NCBI GenBank assembly: GCA_030052745.1 | Contig: JANBVO010000013.1 | Location: forward strand, 248,001 to 312,000 | Origin: Pleurostoma richardsiae | Taxonomy: Eukaryota; Ascomycota; Sordariomycetes; Calosphaeriales; Pleurostomataceae | Direction of reading: 5' to 3' | DNA length: 64,000 nt | Shown here: positions 1 to 12,933 of the stretch, piece after piece | Layout of the letters: each line of letters starts with the position of its first letter | Numbering within the stretch: position 1 is the first letter of the stretch | Translations under genes and position numbers: made by a program | The notes under the pieces: generated by a model | What the model was told of the DNA's origin: nothing | The model's database searches: none | The model's input: the letters and a program-made list of their open reading frames with translations, nothing else

Positions 1-3000
1 AATCTGCAAAACAGAAATGTTCTGCAGCATGGTCAAAGCGTGATCCGGAAAAGGGACGACTGGTGGTGTTGGGTTACCTGCAGGAAAAGCGACCTTGATA
101 CGGCAGTGCCAGCTGGTCCTCACCACCATCGAGACATCAGGTGGTCATCTGCCGTCCTCGGAGTGGCGCGCATGCAATTTATATTGCGCTGCATCATCAG
201 AAATCTGCGTCCGTCCTAGAGCCAACCGGGGCCTGCGCGATAAACCCCCTCATGAGTTTGTCAGAGGAGTCCCGGAAAGGGGGCGCGCCTTCGGTCTTTG
301 TTAGCCGATCTCGTCTACCAAGGGGACCCCTTTCTGTGTAAAGTGATAGTGATAGTATCAGTGGTCTTCGCGAGAACCCCCTTAATACTCGCGTCCGGCG
401 ACTTACGTACGCATTCATGATCGTGCGGCCCCTAGACTAACCGTTACAGGGGTTATACCGACAAGATGTCGTTGACGCGTATGACAGGCTCGTCTCCTGG
501 CCCTCCCATCAAACTGCATCGCCAGTCGCAGGATATTCCGTGTCCCCGCGACAGCGAGAATGCGCTGTTTGACGGGGGGCTTTGATGGCCTGACGGTGAT
601 ACGGCGCAATTGATTCTTCACCCGTTCCTCCCCGACTCTGCATACTCCGTACTGCTCGCCGGGCTGCAAGGCCCGAGAAAAGATGGTGTCGATGGAGGAA
701 AGATGGTGGCCAGCGTACAGAGGTCGGCCCGCTCCCCCACGCTCTTTGGCGACTCATCGGCTTTCCCGTCGCTGCCGGTCTGAATAACGAGCTCAAACGA
801 GGTTACAAAGGAGGAGGTTGCAGCTGCAGGCCCGGAGATTTGAGGGCAGCGGATCGCAATGTTCGCGTTCCCCGTCCATACAGCAGCCGACAAAACAGCT
901 GTTTTGCTGCTGAATCTGCTGTAGCCGGGGAGATGCAGACTGCAAGCTGCACGCTCTCAAAAGAGATGCCGTGCGTGCGCGACGGCCCATCCCGCGCAAG
1001 GCCCCTAGCCGGTTTCGGACAATGCACGAGGTACCTGTGGGCTGCCATATCCTTCGCGGCCTTTCACGGTACCTTTCTCGTACCTGCGAGCGCTTGCTGC
1101 TCGGTGTTCTACACCGAACATCTTCTGGGCCTCGACGCCGGCTGCTTGCCTGACTGTTTGCAGGACGTGGAACCGACACGGAAACGGACAGGATCGCGTG
1201 GGCTGCGTCGGGCCTCACACGTAGCGATTGCTTGTTTCACTAGTTTCACTTGGCTCTCGCCGGCTCCGCAGTCGCGATGCCAACATTGGCAAGCAGGTGA
1301 GTCACCTCAGCGGTGAGACTGCCTCGCGTCTTTCGCAGCTGGTTGGCTAAGCTGTGATGATTCGGTGAAGGAGGAACCAAATGTGCTCAGTTTGGATTGG
1401 GCCCCCAGCTGTCGAATCCGAGGAGTCAAGCGGGACTACTTGACTTCCACTTGTCTGTCCCTGGCAGCTCGAAGTGTGTATGTGTCAATACTGGCAGGGC
1501 TAATTCGAGGCAGCATGTCTAAGGTACGGTAGACCTGCCAAGGCGGAAGCTCGGCCATCACGAGATGTCAGTCGTCATTGTGGCCTGAGTCCCCGTATCG
1601 CTAGCCGTTGATTGTGGGTTAATCAGCCTCTTACGCCAACAGAAGGAGCGGGGGATCAACGATGATCAGGACCCTCTTGGTGTCTTGGTTGCGGACGGCA
1701 TCCCTGTCTACCAAAACATGAAACGAGCAGGGCATGCAGGGCCCGGGTATCGGCGCGTAAGGCGCACACGCTAGTCCGTTCTAACGTAACGTGTGCCTCT
1801 GGGATACGCAATTGCAGATCTCCTAGTTAGAAATGAGCGATCCTGCAAGCACTCGAAGAGCACGCCTAGCCACTGACTTCTGCTACGCAATGTTCGAAAG
1901 GGAGCCGGGGAGGCGAGGCTTCGTGCGATAGTCGAGGCTGTCGTGATGCATTGGCTCTCGTGACTGCTGAGGAGAGGCATCGTCATCGTCGTTTGACTGG
2001 CGGGGAGACTGTCGCCGAAGCAAGGAGTGAACGCGGAGCTGCCGAAAGCCGTCGCTGTTTTGCCCCGACTCTGGGGAAGAAGGGCGGAATCGCGCACTTG
2101 CTCCGATTTGTCTCACGCCCCGAACTCTAAAGAGTGGTCGATGCCAATTATCCAGAACAGATGGGCCAGCACGCTTTTCGTCAATGTCGTGAAATCCACT
2201 TGTTGTTACTCGTACATGCCGCAAGGCGGGCGGGCGGCAGGAGGAAGCTGTAGCTGTAGTAGTTCGTGCTCCGCGTACACGTCCCTGTACATACCGAAGA
2301 TGCCGGGTACGCAACGTAGCGAGCGACCTACGCAGGGACGGGCCCTCCAGATAGGCCGACCGTTGGTCTTTCGCCCGCCTAGCTAGCGTGGGAGCATTCT
2401 CCGGGAGGCCCAAAGTCATGCTGGGCCAAGTGAAGCCGTCAACGGCGGATCCAATTGGCTCGAGAGAAACCGTCCTAAGCAGCGAGCTTGGCAACCCGAC
2501 GGCCTCGGAGAGCTAACGTCAGGCCGGAACGGAAACTTACGAGGCTAAGATAGTGAGCGCGGTTGACAAGTGTGCTGAGGTACGGCAAATACGACAAAAC
2601 CGATGGCACTAAAACTGGAAAAAGGGGGGGAGCGAGACCGGGAGCTTGGGAAGTCTCCAAGGTACATGACGCACCTTAATCCTTTGTCTTACCCTTCCCG
2701 CCCTATCGTCGTGCTATGATCTATTATGCCACTGTCACGGTTAGTCGTCTCTCCGGAAGCGGTGTGATGCGCGGAGCTGCTTTCGGTCCACACAGCGCGG
2801 CAGGTTCAGCTCCTCAAGCGGCGTGGCTTGGCAGCACGCGCTGGGAAGGGGCGGGAAACCCAGAAAATGAGGTCCTCATGAAGCCTGGATCGCGGCGGGA
2901 TGACTCGTCCAGGGCCCTGGCGATGAGCATTCCTGGTTGAGCGAATAGAACGGTTGGATGTAGCTCCTGCTAGGGTTCCGTCCAGCTGGTGAGAAGGAGA

Positions 3001-6000
3001 GAAAAAAAGCAAAGCGGGAAGAGTGCACGCCAAGGCAAAGGCGGCTTGCTCGAAAAGAGCCCTTTGGTACGATGCCACAAGCCTGCAGAATAGTCGGTCT
3101 TCGAAACCCCCTGCTTCTCGCAATGCTCGCATTGGCTGCAAGCGCGCATGATGCGAGTGCTTTTGCAGCAATACGGGGTTTGAAGTCGGGATTCCTGTCC
3201 TCGTGACGCCCATTTTCACCAACCCCTGGCGGACAATCGCCGCGATAGGCCCTTTTATTTTATCGTGTTGCAGCGACGCGGAGACCAGAGCAAGTGCGGG
3301 GGAAAGGAGGGTTGTTTTCTCGAAGCTGATCTCATCTGGAGCCTCACTCCGAGTCCCCGATGACATGCCCATAGGGTCTCAGGTCTCAGCTTTGTCTGCC
3401 CATCATGGCCCTGCCATTGCTTGTCATCATCTCGCCCGCCTTGGACAGCTGAAGGCCGAATGCGATCACCGTGGCGATCACAGAGGGGCGTGTTTCATCG
3501 GATCTAGGGTCGAGATGTGTGGCAAGCGCGGGGGTGGCTGGGCATGACAGGATTTGCACACTTACCGCCCACATCTGAGATCGCCATCCGGGATGTCCTC
3601 TCCGGGGGGAGCTGCTGGTAGCACCATCGTCAGGTAGTTGTGGTCATGAAGCTGGCGCCGAGGTTGCCCGAAAAGACGGCAGCTCTCTGTCAATGCGGCA
3701 TGCGCCGCAGCAAGCGATTCCCATCGGATACGCAGTCCATTGGCTGTAGCCGGGCACGACAGATGATGCCACTTGGGGGTGCGCAGCCTCCCTTTGCATC
3801 GTCATCAGCAACGGCTTGTTTTCTAACTGGGAGTACCATGATGCGCACGTCCACGTCCATGTCCCTCTCTGCCTGCAAGCCCGAGGGATGTGGGTGGTTG
3901 AATCCTCTGCAAGAGGCGCAATGCAGATACTCTGACCTGCGGTGTACGTATGAGGTTGCAAGATGCAGCCAATTAGCCCCCGTCCTCTGACCGACAGAGC
4001 CGGCTTCCCAGGCCCTGTGTTGCCTGCCTGTCTTCCTTTGCAACTTGCGCTGGGGCTGTGGCCGGGGCTGGCGCTTGTTGATCGGGATCATGTACGGAGG
4101 TGCTGTCCTGTAAATGTCGGTGAAAACGAGTTGCAGCGCCAGATAAAATTAGACTGAGGTGCAGGAGGAGTCATCGTAGGCCCATCAACCCTATCGTATA
4201 CGCAATTCGAGGCAGCGGCAGCGCAGCTTGGCAACAGGTACGAGAGGAAGAGCAACTTTGCCTACCTTACCTTAGGGTCGGCTCGGGCGGTCAGGGGCTG
4301 TTGTTGACCGCGCAGTCCTGATGAGTTGAAGAATGCTCCTTGACCAGCGCCATAGGAGTGACAAACAAGGCATTCCTGTCTCGCGTTGCCGTGTCTTTCT
4401 CCGCGTCCTCGAACCAACCAGCCAATTGTTCTGTCTCATATGACGCCCTGCCACTACCAGCACAGAGGGCCCCGGCAGCCGGACCATGTGGGCAGAGCCA
4501 ATGTGGAGGGGAAATGACAGGGGTTGCCGACAAGGCTGCATTCCCAGAAACCTTCCACGCGTTAATGGATTTTGGAGTGCCGTGCCGCAGGACCTGGCCT
4601 GGGCGGTCTCGGAGTACCGGTACTTGTTTTGGGCCTCTGCTGAGAGACAGGACGTAGGGGTTGACAGGTACCGCCCTCTGGGCTTATCAAGGTCGGAAAC
4701 GCCCACACGGAGCGAAACGGGTAGATGGTCTGGCGCGACAGGAGGGCCATCTGGCGCTGCTTCGTAGATCAACGGTCAATCTCAGTCCCTGCCGTAATGA
4801 TGGATGATGATCAGGGACTTCGAAGGCCGCTCTCTTGCCTGCGAATCGCCGTCAGAGCGGGCAAAGCTGGGGATCCCGCCCGAGTCGATCACCAATGCCG
4901 GAGAATGGCGTGTTTCAACACGTCTGTGGCTTCTGCGCATCCTACTACACAGCGGAGGTGAAGGAAATGCCGACTTCCACTTCATGATAAGCTCGTGCTT
5001 GTCGGCAAGACTGGGAATGGGTGGGGAGCTGACCGTTTAGCTTAGCTTTCAACCGTTGAAAGCCAACCCAAAACTGCCCCAAGTAGAGTAGACAAGAGAG
5101 ACCAACGATGGCATCTCCACATTGCTAGGATACACAGTTTCTAGACGTTTCGTTTATATGATGAGAGTCCAAGAGTGATGTTCTCTATGTTGCGCGCACG
5201 CACTATCCAAATCTCAGTGCGCTCGCGACAAACTTCCTTTCTGCGGAGGTTTTTCCCGCCCGATAGGCTGGTTGGTCGCAGGAACAAACTCCCGCCGTTC
5301 GGCTGACGTTTTCCGTCTGCCACGGTCAGAATTGGGTTTGCAGTTCTGTGAGTCACTTGACTCTGCCCAAGGCCCAGGGATGCTGGCGGGTTCCGACGCC
5401 TCGCCAGTGGTACCCAAAGGCAACAAAGGCGCTTACTCACTACAGACAGGAGGTCTGTGCCTCCAGAGACAAGGTGTGTTTAGCGCTGTAAAAAAAATTT
5501 TGTTGTCCCTCGGCGCATAGAAGTCAAGCCAAGCCAAATTGTGTGCCCAAGACGGTTGCGACAACCCCTGCGGCCACGGCATGTTCTCGTCAGGCTCTCG
5601 TATCGCCTTCTCGTCAACCCGCCAAATAGGGCCGTGATCCCCCCAGAGCCCTGTAAATCGCTGCTGAGGCGCTAACGTAGTGTCGTCCCTCGCGAGTGTG
5701 GTCGTCTCAGACAGTACATGGTGAAGGATAAACGGCAACTCCAGTCCAGGGGTGCTAATGATGGACTGGCCGTGTCTCCATGTCAGGCAGCAAAGGCCAT
5801 CGAGACACAAGTACACGGTACTGCATGTACTCTACTCGTTTTCAGTCACACCCATTCCGTACGGTCAACCACACTGCAAGTAAACCCACCATTCAGTGGT
5901 GGGATCTGGCATCCTGGAAAGGCGGATACTGTCGGTTGGACTCCTGCATTACCTACCTAGTAAAGGAGAGAGGAAAGGAGAGGGACGAAGCCCTTATCCC

Positions 6001-6100
6001 CTTATCCCCCCTTATCCTCGGCACCTTAGCACGCGCAAATGGAAAGAAAAAGAAGCAAAAAGCGTCGAAAAACTGGCGGCAGTAATAACGGGCTGGAAGC
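1..6100. other. Gene-poor region, no supportable gene
   Basis: I read both strands and found only short open frames without family resemblance, mostly in overlapping antisense pairs as expected of GC-rich non-coding DNA. The most protein-like is a 188-codon ATG frame at 2806-3372 (-), which has no recognisable motif. No tRNA, rRNA or terminal inverted repeat was seen. Scattered GGTACC palindromes occur, for example at 1030-1035 and 1068-1073. Confidence 0.6.
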
Positions 6101-8050
6101 CAAACGGATCCGGCAAAGGGGGCTCGCTCGTACAGTACGTGTACATCCGTTAGGTACCGGACATTGGGTCAGTGGATTGGATTTGGCGTCCGTACCGCTA
6201 CAAGCCGGCCTGGTAAAATGGGTACCTGGAGAGCCAGCGTACCTGGCGGACATGGATGTCAGTCTGACCTCACTCCACGCTGCCCCGGGGATACATGGCG
6301 GGTACTTTGCACCACTCAAGGCCTCTCGAGCGCCAACGCGAAAGTTTGCCCGAGGATGTCGTGAGGACAGGCGCTACGGCGTGCTGCGCTCTCATCCCAC
6401 GCCTGCTCCACTTGCACGGCCCATCCCTGCTGCGCCGTGACGCGATGTACCTCGCAAGTCGCTCGCAGTGCCTGTGTCGTCACGGTCAAATGGCCGCCAC
6501 GTCAAGAGCAGAGGGAAAAAAATTGGGAAAGAGCTGTCTTCCATGTCTTGTTCCCCCTGAACCCATGTCCCCGCCCCGTTCTCCAAAAGAGTACCTCGCC
6601 ATACCTCGCACCCCATAGGCTGCGTGTACCAACACAAAGCCTCCCTTGGTGTCTTGCCCTTTCCCAGGCGCCTGGGCAGGTACCCTCCGCGTACCACCCC
6701 CCCGGTCCAGCCTACCCGTCGTCGCCTTACCGCACCTACAAGTTACACGCACTTCGCTCCCATCCCATCTCCCAACTTTCGCAAGCCCTCCCTCTCGTGA
6801 GTTGTATCGTGCACTTTGTGCTGCCTCGCTCCAGCTCTGCCAGCAGGTGAAACCCTATATTTGGATCGCCGTACTTGGTACCTTCAGACCCAGGTGTCAC
6901 TTCCCTGACCTATTATCTCCAGGACTTCCCCTGTCCTGGCCATGCCTTCCGCGCCGTCACCAATTTCCCGGCCATGCCAGAGTCTGCTGTACTGCACTTA
7001 AAGAAAACCACCACCACCACCACACGCACCTCGACCGAGCCTCTGCTCATATACGCAGCCACTCCTGCACACCCTCACTCACCTCTGCCTCGCTTTTAAG
7101 CTTTGCGCCAGCCCGATTCAACACAAAAACAACGCTTCCCCTCGATCGAACATCCGCGCTAGCTGTAACAACCGCCCACCCTTCAGAGCAAGGCGCATCT
7201 ATCCCTTGCCGTGTAGCTTCTTTGCTGACCGTCTGGCAGGCGTGTCACTCCCGTGCGATATATGCGCTTCACGTCGCGCCGTACCATAGCACCAGCACAG
7301 CAGTGTTCCGGGCAATCCCGCAGTCTTGCCGGGCTCTGCGCATTGCGACAGCGGCAGCTACTTTGAGGCCAGTCACTCCTGGGGCCTCGTTCCAAGATAT
7401 CCCGGCACAGCAGCAGCCCTTGGACCGAGATATCGCCTTCGAACGAGAGGGTCGCCTCGTGCGCATTAGGCGACCCGGACAGCGACCTGAACGGGGAATT
7501 CATCATCGAGTCCTGCTGCAACCTGCGCCCATCTTGTGGGACTCGTTACTCTCCACGCTTGGGCAACCGCCCGAATCCAGCGACCTGCATACGACCTGCC
7601 ACCTCATCATTTTTCCGTGAGCTATCGCAACACGGCTCATACCCGCCCCATCCTCCAGAAAGCGGCGTCTGTACACCCCCGTACCTGTGTCTCCAACGGT
7701 ACCTGTACACGACCTGTACCTGCCCTTGCTGGCCCTGTGCCGCCTCTGGTTCATCGGACTGCTTGTTCACTGAACAGGGGGGCAGATCATTCGCCGGCAG
7801 CCTTGAGCCGGCATCAGCCTTCAGTTACAACTCTTCACCCACCGGATTGTCTTTCTATATATCTCCCCCGCACTCGACTTCTTCTAAGGGGCGAGGAAGA
7901 CTGGGCAATCTCCAGAAAGATGCGGCCATTGATGGAGTCTCTTATGTTATAAACGCCGAAACACTCACCTAACCCGGAGATTCCTCCCGTCCGCAAATCC
8001 CGGCATCTAAAAGACAGAAGAGCCTCGGCCAGCGCCGCGCCCTGGCCACA
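6101..8050 (+). promoter_or_regulatory. Upstream region and probable long 5' leader of the PLC gene
   Basis: The + strand becomes strongly pyrimidine-rich from about 6.5 kb up to the start codon at 8051. Such CT-rich tracts are common before transcription start sites in filamentous fungi. The palindrome GGTACC occurs at 6153, 6221, 6679, 6877 and 7698, well above chance for 1.5 kb. A (CCA)n-like microsatellite lies near 7009-7023. A 324-codon frame at 6646-7620 runs through here but is low-complexity and has no family resemblance, so I treat it as leader or promoter rather than a gene. The transcription start cannot be placed from sequence alone. Confidence 0.45.
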
Positions 8051-11000
8051 ATGTCTGTCACGACATATTCCAACCACGACCGCCCCGCCCCTTCTGCTCC
8101 CTCGCGGACTTCGACCATGCCATCTCAGACTGCCCAGCTGAGGCGGACTCGGCCCAGCCAAGTGCAGACCAGTTTTCCACAGACGGCACCACGGAACCTT
8201 CCGTCTGCAGTCAGTGCCTCCTCGGCGGCTTCAAGCCCCCAGCAGTGCTCGCCTACATTAACCCCCGAGACGACGGGCCGCACGACGAGCATGAGCAGCT
8301 CGATGCAGCCATCACCCGAGCCTCTGCGGGGACGGGAGCTAGAACAGCTCTCACTCCCTGCGGATTTCCAGCTGCCCCAATCTCTCGTATCTCCTCACCA
8401 GGGCCTCTCGCGGAGAACGAGCACGACCTCTCTTGGCCAGAGCGTAATAGGAACTCAGGGCGCAATGGCGGAAGTCATGGGAGGGAAGACGAATATAATA
8501 AGACGTCTGTCCAATAGGGTACAGAAAGGGGCGGCTCGACTCCCAGGGAGACGCCAATCTTCTGTACAACCCAATAGCCGCGACGTCAGTGTCGGTCCTG
8601 GCATCCTGCGACGCAATAGGAGCGATAGCAACAATACAGCCCCACCCGACTACGCGCCTGTCATTGACTCCGAGGAAGACATCGTCGATGATAAGGAGGA
8701 TAACTCGCTCTTCGCTGGTGAAACCCTCCGCGACTTCTGGCCCGGCAGCGCAGCCGTGTCGATATCCGGCTCGACCACTCCCTCCGACACCCATGCTGGG
8801 CCTGTCATCCCTCTGGCACTCCTTCAAGGCACATGGATAGCAAAGGTGTCGAAGAAGAACCGGAAGCGGATTCCCCTCGTTCTTGAACCGGACGCGGGCA
8901 AGATCACATGGGACAAGACCCGTCCCAACAAGACTGTCTACATTGACGACATCAAGGAGATCCGTGTCGTCCCCGACATCCGGCAATATCGTCTAGACTG
9001 CGGCGTCTCAGAAGGAGAGGAGCCTCGCTTCTTCTCGATATTATATGCCGTGCCGGATAAGTCGGGGAGTAAGACGATGCATCTCATCGCAGACGACGAT
9101 GAAACATTCAACAACTGGGTTACTACCTTGGACGCTATCTCCAAACATCGACAGGATCTGATGTCTTCCCTGATGGCGTTCAACGACAAGGCAATTAGCG
9201 CTTACTGGCAAAAGGAGATGGCTAGACGCTTTGCTGACAAACCTCGCTTTCCCGATGACGAGGAAATCGACTTTGCCGGAGTTGAGCGTGTGTGTCGCAA
9301 CCTTCATATTCACGTATCGGTGGAGACCTTGAAGTCCAAGTTTGACGAGGCGCATAAGTCAGGAACGCAGCGCCTCAATTTTGCTGAGTTCCAGGAATTC
9401 GTGCGATTGATGAAGAGACGAGAGGACGTGCGCTCGATCTACCGGGAGTTCGCATCGAACCCTGAGACAGGAATGACGCTTAGGGAGTTCCTGAACTTTC
9501 TGAGGTCTTCGCAGGGAGAGAGCGTCGATGATGATGTTGCCAACTGGGAGGCCATCTTCTATCGCTTCAGCCGTCGCTGCAAGTCGCGGGCGCTGGGGAA
9601 ACTGGAAGGCACCTACGAGGAGATCTATACTATGTCCGAGGCGGCTCTGGTGAACTACTTGACGTCAACATACAATCTGCATGTCGTCAAGGCTCCCCAG
9701 GAGTTCCTTCTTGACCGACCTATGAACGAGTACTTTATTTCCAGTTCTCACAACACTTACTTGCTCGGCCGGCAGGTCGCTGGGAATTCCAGCGTTGAGG
9801 GCTACATTTCAGCACTCATGCGCGGATGTCGTTGTGTTGAGATTGACTGCTGGGATGGACCAGAGCGACAGCCCATCGTTGTGCATGGTCGGACAATGAC
9901 GAGTCAGATCAAGTTCCGCGAGGTCATCAACGCCATCAACAAGTATGCCTTCACCAGCACCCAGTTTCCTCTGTGGATATCTCTCGAGGTCCATTGTAAT
10001 CCAATCCAGCAGGAAGTCATGGCCAATATCATGATCGAGGTTTTTGGAGACAAGCTCGTGCGACAAGTCTTGGATGAGTTTGAAGATCGACTACCGTCTC
10101 CGTCGGCCTTGAAAGGTCGGATTCTGGTCAAAGTCAAGAAACCACAGCTGGCTGAGGACCTGAGGAACGGCGAAGTGAACGGCAGAAGGCGCGGGAACAG
10201 CTTGACATCACCGTATCCGAGACCTGTGCACCTAGACAATTCGTCCATCCCGAACAGCCCACTGCTGGGCCCAAGCCACGGGCTGCCGCGGAGGATGAGT
10301 AACACTGCTCGCCGCGTCAACACCATCACTGAAGGTGAGATACAGGAGCTGAGCAGCAGCACAAGTGACGACAGTGAAGAGGAGCGCGGTCCGCACAAGA
10401 AGAGGCAGAGCAAGATCACCAAAGTGCTAGGCGATCTCGGCGTCTACTGCCTTGGTGTAAAGTTCACCGGTTTCGACGATCCCGAGTGCAAGGCTTTCAA
10501 CCACATTCTCTCCTTCAAGGAGCGGACCTTTGCTAAGCACAGCGAGAACAAAGGGGACAAGAGGGCCTTATATCGACACAACATGCGGTACATGATGCGC
10601 GTGTACCCAAATCAGTACCGCATCACGTCGAGTAATTTCGACCCTCTGATTTACTGGAGACGGGGTGTACAAATGGCGGCGCTCAATTGGCAAACCTTCG
10701 ACGTGGGCATGCATATCAATAGAGCCATGTTCGAGGGTGGCACAGACCAATCGGGATATGTGCTGAAGCCGAACGAATTCCGCGAGATCCAAGTGATGCC
10801 CAACCTCCCCGAGGAATGGATTGGCAAGCGGCAGAGGAAGAACGTCAGCTTCACCATCGATGTTATTTCTGCCCAACAGCTCATGCGTCCGAGCAACCTG
10901 GGTGAGCGACGGACGGTAGACCCGTATGTCGAAGTGGAGGTCTTCCTTGCCGACGACAAGTCCGACAAGCAGGAGAAGAGTGATAGCCAGAGCCATCCTC

Positions 11001-11425
11001 AGCGCACGCCACTCAGGTATCACACCCAGATCATTCCGCAGAACGGCTTCAATCCCATCTTCAACAGGAAGTTCCACTTTAACTTCACCACGAAATATCC
11101 CGACCTTGTCTTCATTCGCTGGTCGGTAAAGCTTTCCGAAGGAGGCAACTACAACGACAAGAGCTCGCCATTGGCGACCTTCACGGCGAAGCTGGGCAGC
11201 TTGAAGCAAGGCTATCGGACGCTGCCTCTGCTAGACCACAATGGCGACCGCTACCTCTTCTCGACATTGTTCTGTCGTATCAAAGTCGATCCTATCACCA
11301 ACGTTTACGTCAATTACGTCGAAGATGCCGACAACACCAACAAACTGAGGAGCCTCGGTAGGACGGTCTTCAATCGATCATCAAACATGAGCCCAAAATC
11401 CAGCATGGACAACGGCACTTCCTAA
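8051..11425 (+). CDS. plc1: Phosphoinositide-specific phospholipase C (fungal PLC1 type)
   Basis: Hydrolyses PtdIns(4,5)P2 to IP3 and diacylglycerol at membranes in a Ca2+-dependent way. The frame is a single uninterrupted exon of 1,124 residues. A disordered Ser/Pro/Arg-rich N-terminus (1-250) is followed by a PH-like domain (about 255-370), an EF-hand region (about 430-500), the catalytic X box (about 553-670), an acidic/basic linker, the Y box (about 793-910) and a C-terminal C2 domain (about 925-1090). The two catalytic histidines are visible in SSHNTYL (His567) and VVHGRTM (His612). The domain order matches delta-type PI-PLCs; the long N-terminus is typical of filamentous fungi, which makes it longer than yeast Plc1. 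The start is the first ATG of the frame and sits in ACAATGT context. The gene converges on the palmitoyltransferase gene downstream. Confidence 0.96.
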   Translation: MSVTTYSNHDRPAPSAPSRTSTMPSQTAQLRRTRPSQVQTSFPQTAPRNLPSAVSASSAASSPQQCSPTLTPETTGRTTSMSSSMQPSPEPLRGRELEQLSLPADFQLPQSLVSPHQGLSRRTSTTSLGQSVIGTQGAMAEVMGGKTNIIRRLSNRVQKGAARLPGRRQSSVQPNSRDVSVGPGILRRNRSDSNNTAPPDYAPVIDSEEDIVDDKEDNSLFAGETLRDFWPGSAAVSISGSTTPSDTHAGPVIPLALLQGTWIAKVSKKNRKRIPLVLEPDAGKITWDKTRPNKTVYIDDIKEIRVVPDIRQYRLDCGVSEGEEPRFFSILYAVPDKSGSKTMHLIADDDETFNNWVTTLDAISKHRQDLMSSLMAFNDKAISAYWQKEMARRFADKPRFPDDEEIDFAGVERVCRNLHIHVSVETLKSKFDEAHKSGTQRLNFAEFQEFVRLMKRREDVRSIYREFASNPETGMTLREFLNFLRSSQGESVDDDVANWEAIFYRFSRRCKSRALGKLEGTYEEIYTMSEAALVNYLTSTYNLHVVKAPQEFLLDRPMNEYFISSSHNTYLLGRQVAGNSSVEGYISALMRGCRCVEIDCWDGPERQPIVVHGRTMTSQIKFREVINAINKYAFTSTQFPLWISLEVHCNPIQQEVMANIMIEVFGDKLVRQVLDEFEDRLPSPSALKGRILVKVKKPQLAEDLRNGEVNGRRRGNSLTSPYPRPVHLDNSSIPNSPLLGPSHGLPRRMSNTARRVNTITEGEIQELSSSTSDDSEEERGPHKKRQSKITKVLGDLGVYCLGVKFTGFDDPECKAFNHILSFKERTFAKHSENKGDKRALYRHNMRYMMRVYPNQYRITSSNFDPLIYWRRGVQMAALNWQTFDVGMHINRAMFEGGTDQSGYVLKPNEFREIQVMPNLPEEWIGKRQRKNVSFTIDVISAQQLMRPSNLGERRTVDPYVEVEVFLADDKSDKQEKSDSQSHPQRTPLRYHTQIIPQNGFNPIFNRKFHFNFTTKYPDLVFIRWSVKLSEGGNYNDKSSPLATFTAKLGSLKQGYRTLPLLDHNGDRYLFSTLFCRIKVDPITNVYVNYVEDADNTNKLRSLGRTVFNRSSNMSPKSSMDNGTS

Positions 11426-12933
11426 GAGCTGTCCATTTCCATTCTATCTATGTACACAATTTCTCTTCGCTTCTTGCATATATCCTTGGACCCTTTACCT
11501 CTCTGTATCGACAGGAGGCATTTTTGAACCGGGGCTCAAGTCCCTCGCTGTTTCTTCACTTGGACAGCCAGCGGGCTTCACCATTGTCCCATCGGTTCTA
11601 TTTCCCTTGAACGGACTCTTCGAACAATATCCGAGTTCGGACGATATGACACGGTTGATGAAGGCTACATGAGGCAGCCAAACGATGTTTCTGTTAAGCA
11701 TTTGATTTTCATCCTGCGATATCAGCATTCATGCTATGGAGTACCTGTTTGCATTGTTGGAACGCCGGCGAGAGGCCGAGCCTTGCATGTTACGAATGAT
11801 GATGCTAGACCTGGGAAAGCTACCTACTGTAAAGAAAAACTGCCTGTGTATTTATATGTCCTGTCTACGGCTGTTGTCGGCAGTTCGTGCTGAGGGCTTG
11901 CGGACTATAGCATTGCATTTCGCAGAGCTCGGGAGTAGCTGGAACGGTACGCCGAACTGAGACGATTTCTCACAGGATGGGGACCTTCGTGTGGCCTGCT
12001 GCTTGTCTGCTGGAGAATCATGGAATCATGGAACGAGGGGGGTAAAGGCGGTATGGAATTTCTGAGCGGCCTAGCTGAGCCAGGTGCGCCGGAAGAAGAG
12101 CATTTCTGCGTTGCTGCGGAAGGGCACTAACGCGGGCATCGGGCGTTTCCCTCTCTTGAGCATATCTTGTTTACTAGGCCTGTGATGATGAAGGCAGCAT
12201 TGGGTCTTGAGGATCTTTTCACTCTCGGTGTTAGTTTTCCTTTTTTGCATTCGGGAGGGGATAAACACAACTGGTGGCTCGCGCTGCACATCATCATCAT
12301 CATCATCGGCATCATCATCAGCATCGATTACTTCAAATATCACGACCGGCCATCAAGGCCGCTTCGCACGAACTCAGTCATCTGCATCTCGTGTACTCTC
12401 GTGATTTCGTCGTATCCATCCTCAGCAAGGTATATTGGTGTTCGCTGGATCTCTAGCTAAACTTTCTTGATATGCCAAGTCCGCGCCTGACATGCAGTCC
12501 TTTGCTCAACATCGTACTGAGGGCCTAAGATTCTTGCTCATAATCGTCCTGCAGTCTAGAGCTTCGGAGAAGGACACACCACCCCAGCGCACAGCACATC
12601 ACAGCGAGAGCGAGGATTGAATCCAGTCCGTCACTAGCAGCAGGGCAGGAGCGAAGAAAACGCCGCTCAGTACACGCATGTCGTGGATTGTGTGTCAGAA
12701 GAGGAGGCCATTGTGGTTGTTTTCATTCGATGTAGGCTATAGAAAAACACGAGTGTCGAGAATAGAACGCGAAGCAGCAAAATTTAACGCCCCAGCCATG
12801 CAGAAAGCGTACATCCTAAGTCCGTGGTATACACCCATCTCTGTCCCCCTTGAGCCAGTTGCCGCCGGGTTTCCCGATATACCGGAGCAGAGCCGAGGAG
12901 CAGGAGAGTGTCCGCCAGCGCCCGCCCGGTTGG
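11426..12933. other. Convergent intergenic region (PLC and PFA3 3' ends)
   Basis: About 1.5 kb between two converging stop codons. It should hold both 3' UTRs. Apart from a CAT trinucleotide run at 12289-12324 I see nothing gene-like. Confidence 0.6.
12289..12324. repeat. CAT/ATG trinucleotide microsatellite
   Basis: Six perfect CAT units (12289-12306) are followed by an interrupted run of further CAT units. It lies in non-coding DNA between converging genes and is likely to vary in length between strains. Confidence 0.85.

Noticed and set aside
1883-2494. 203-codon minus-strand frame
   Set aside because: Arg/Ser-rich composition typical of GC-rich non-coding DNA; no motif.
2806-3372. 188-codon minus-strand frame with a true ATG and a fairly protein-like first half
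   Set aside because: No recognised motif, no codon bias like the clear genes, and an overlapping antisense frame of similar quality. Left as undecided.
4340-4657. 105-codon plus-strand frame with a Cys-containing middle
   Set aside because: No ATG at its start, no homology that I recognise and an equally long antisense frame.
6646-7620. 324-codon open frame before the PLC gene
   Set aside because: Low-complexity Pro/Ser/His/Leu composition from a pyrimidine-rich strand, no family motif, and it lies where a leader or promoter is expected.
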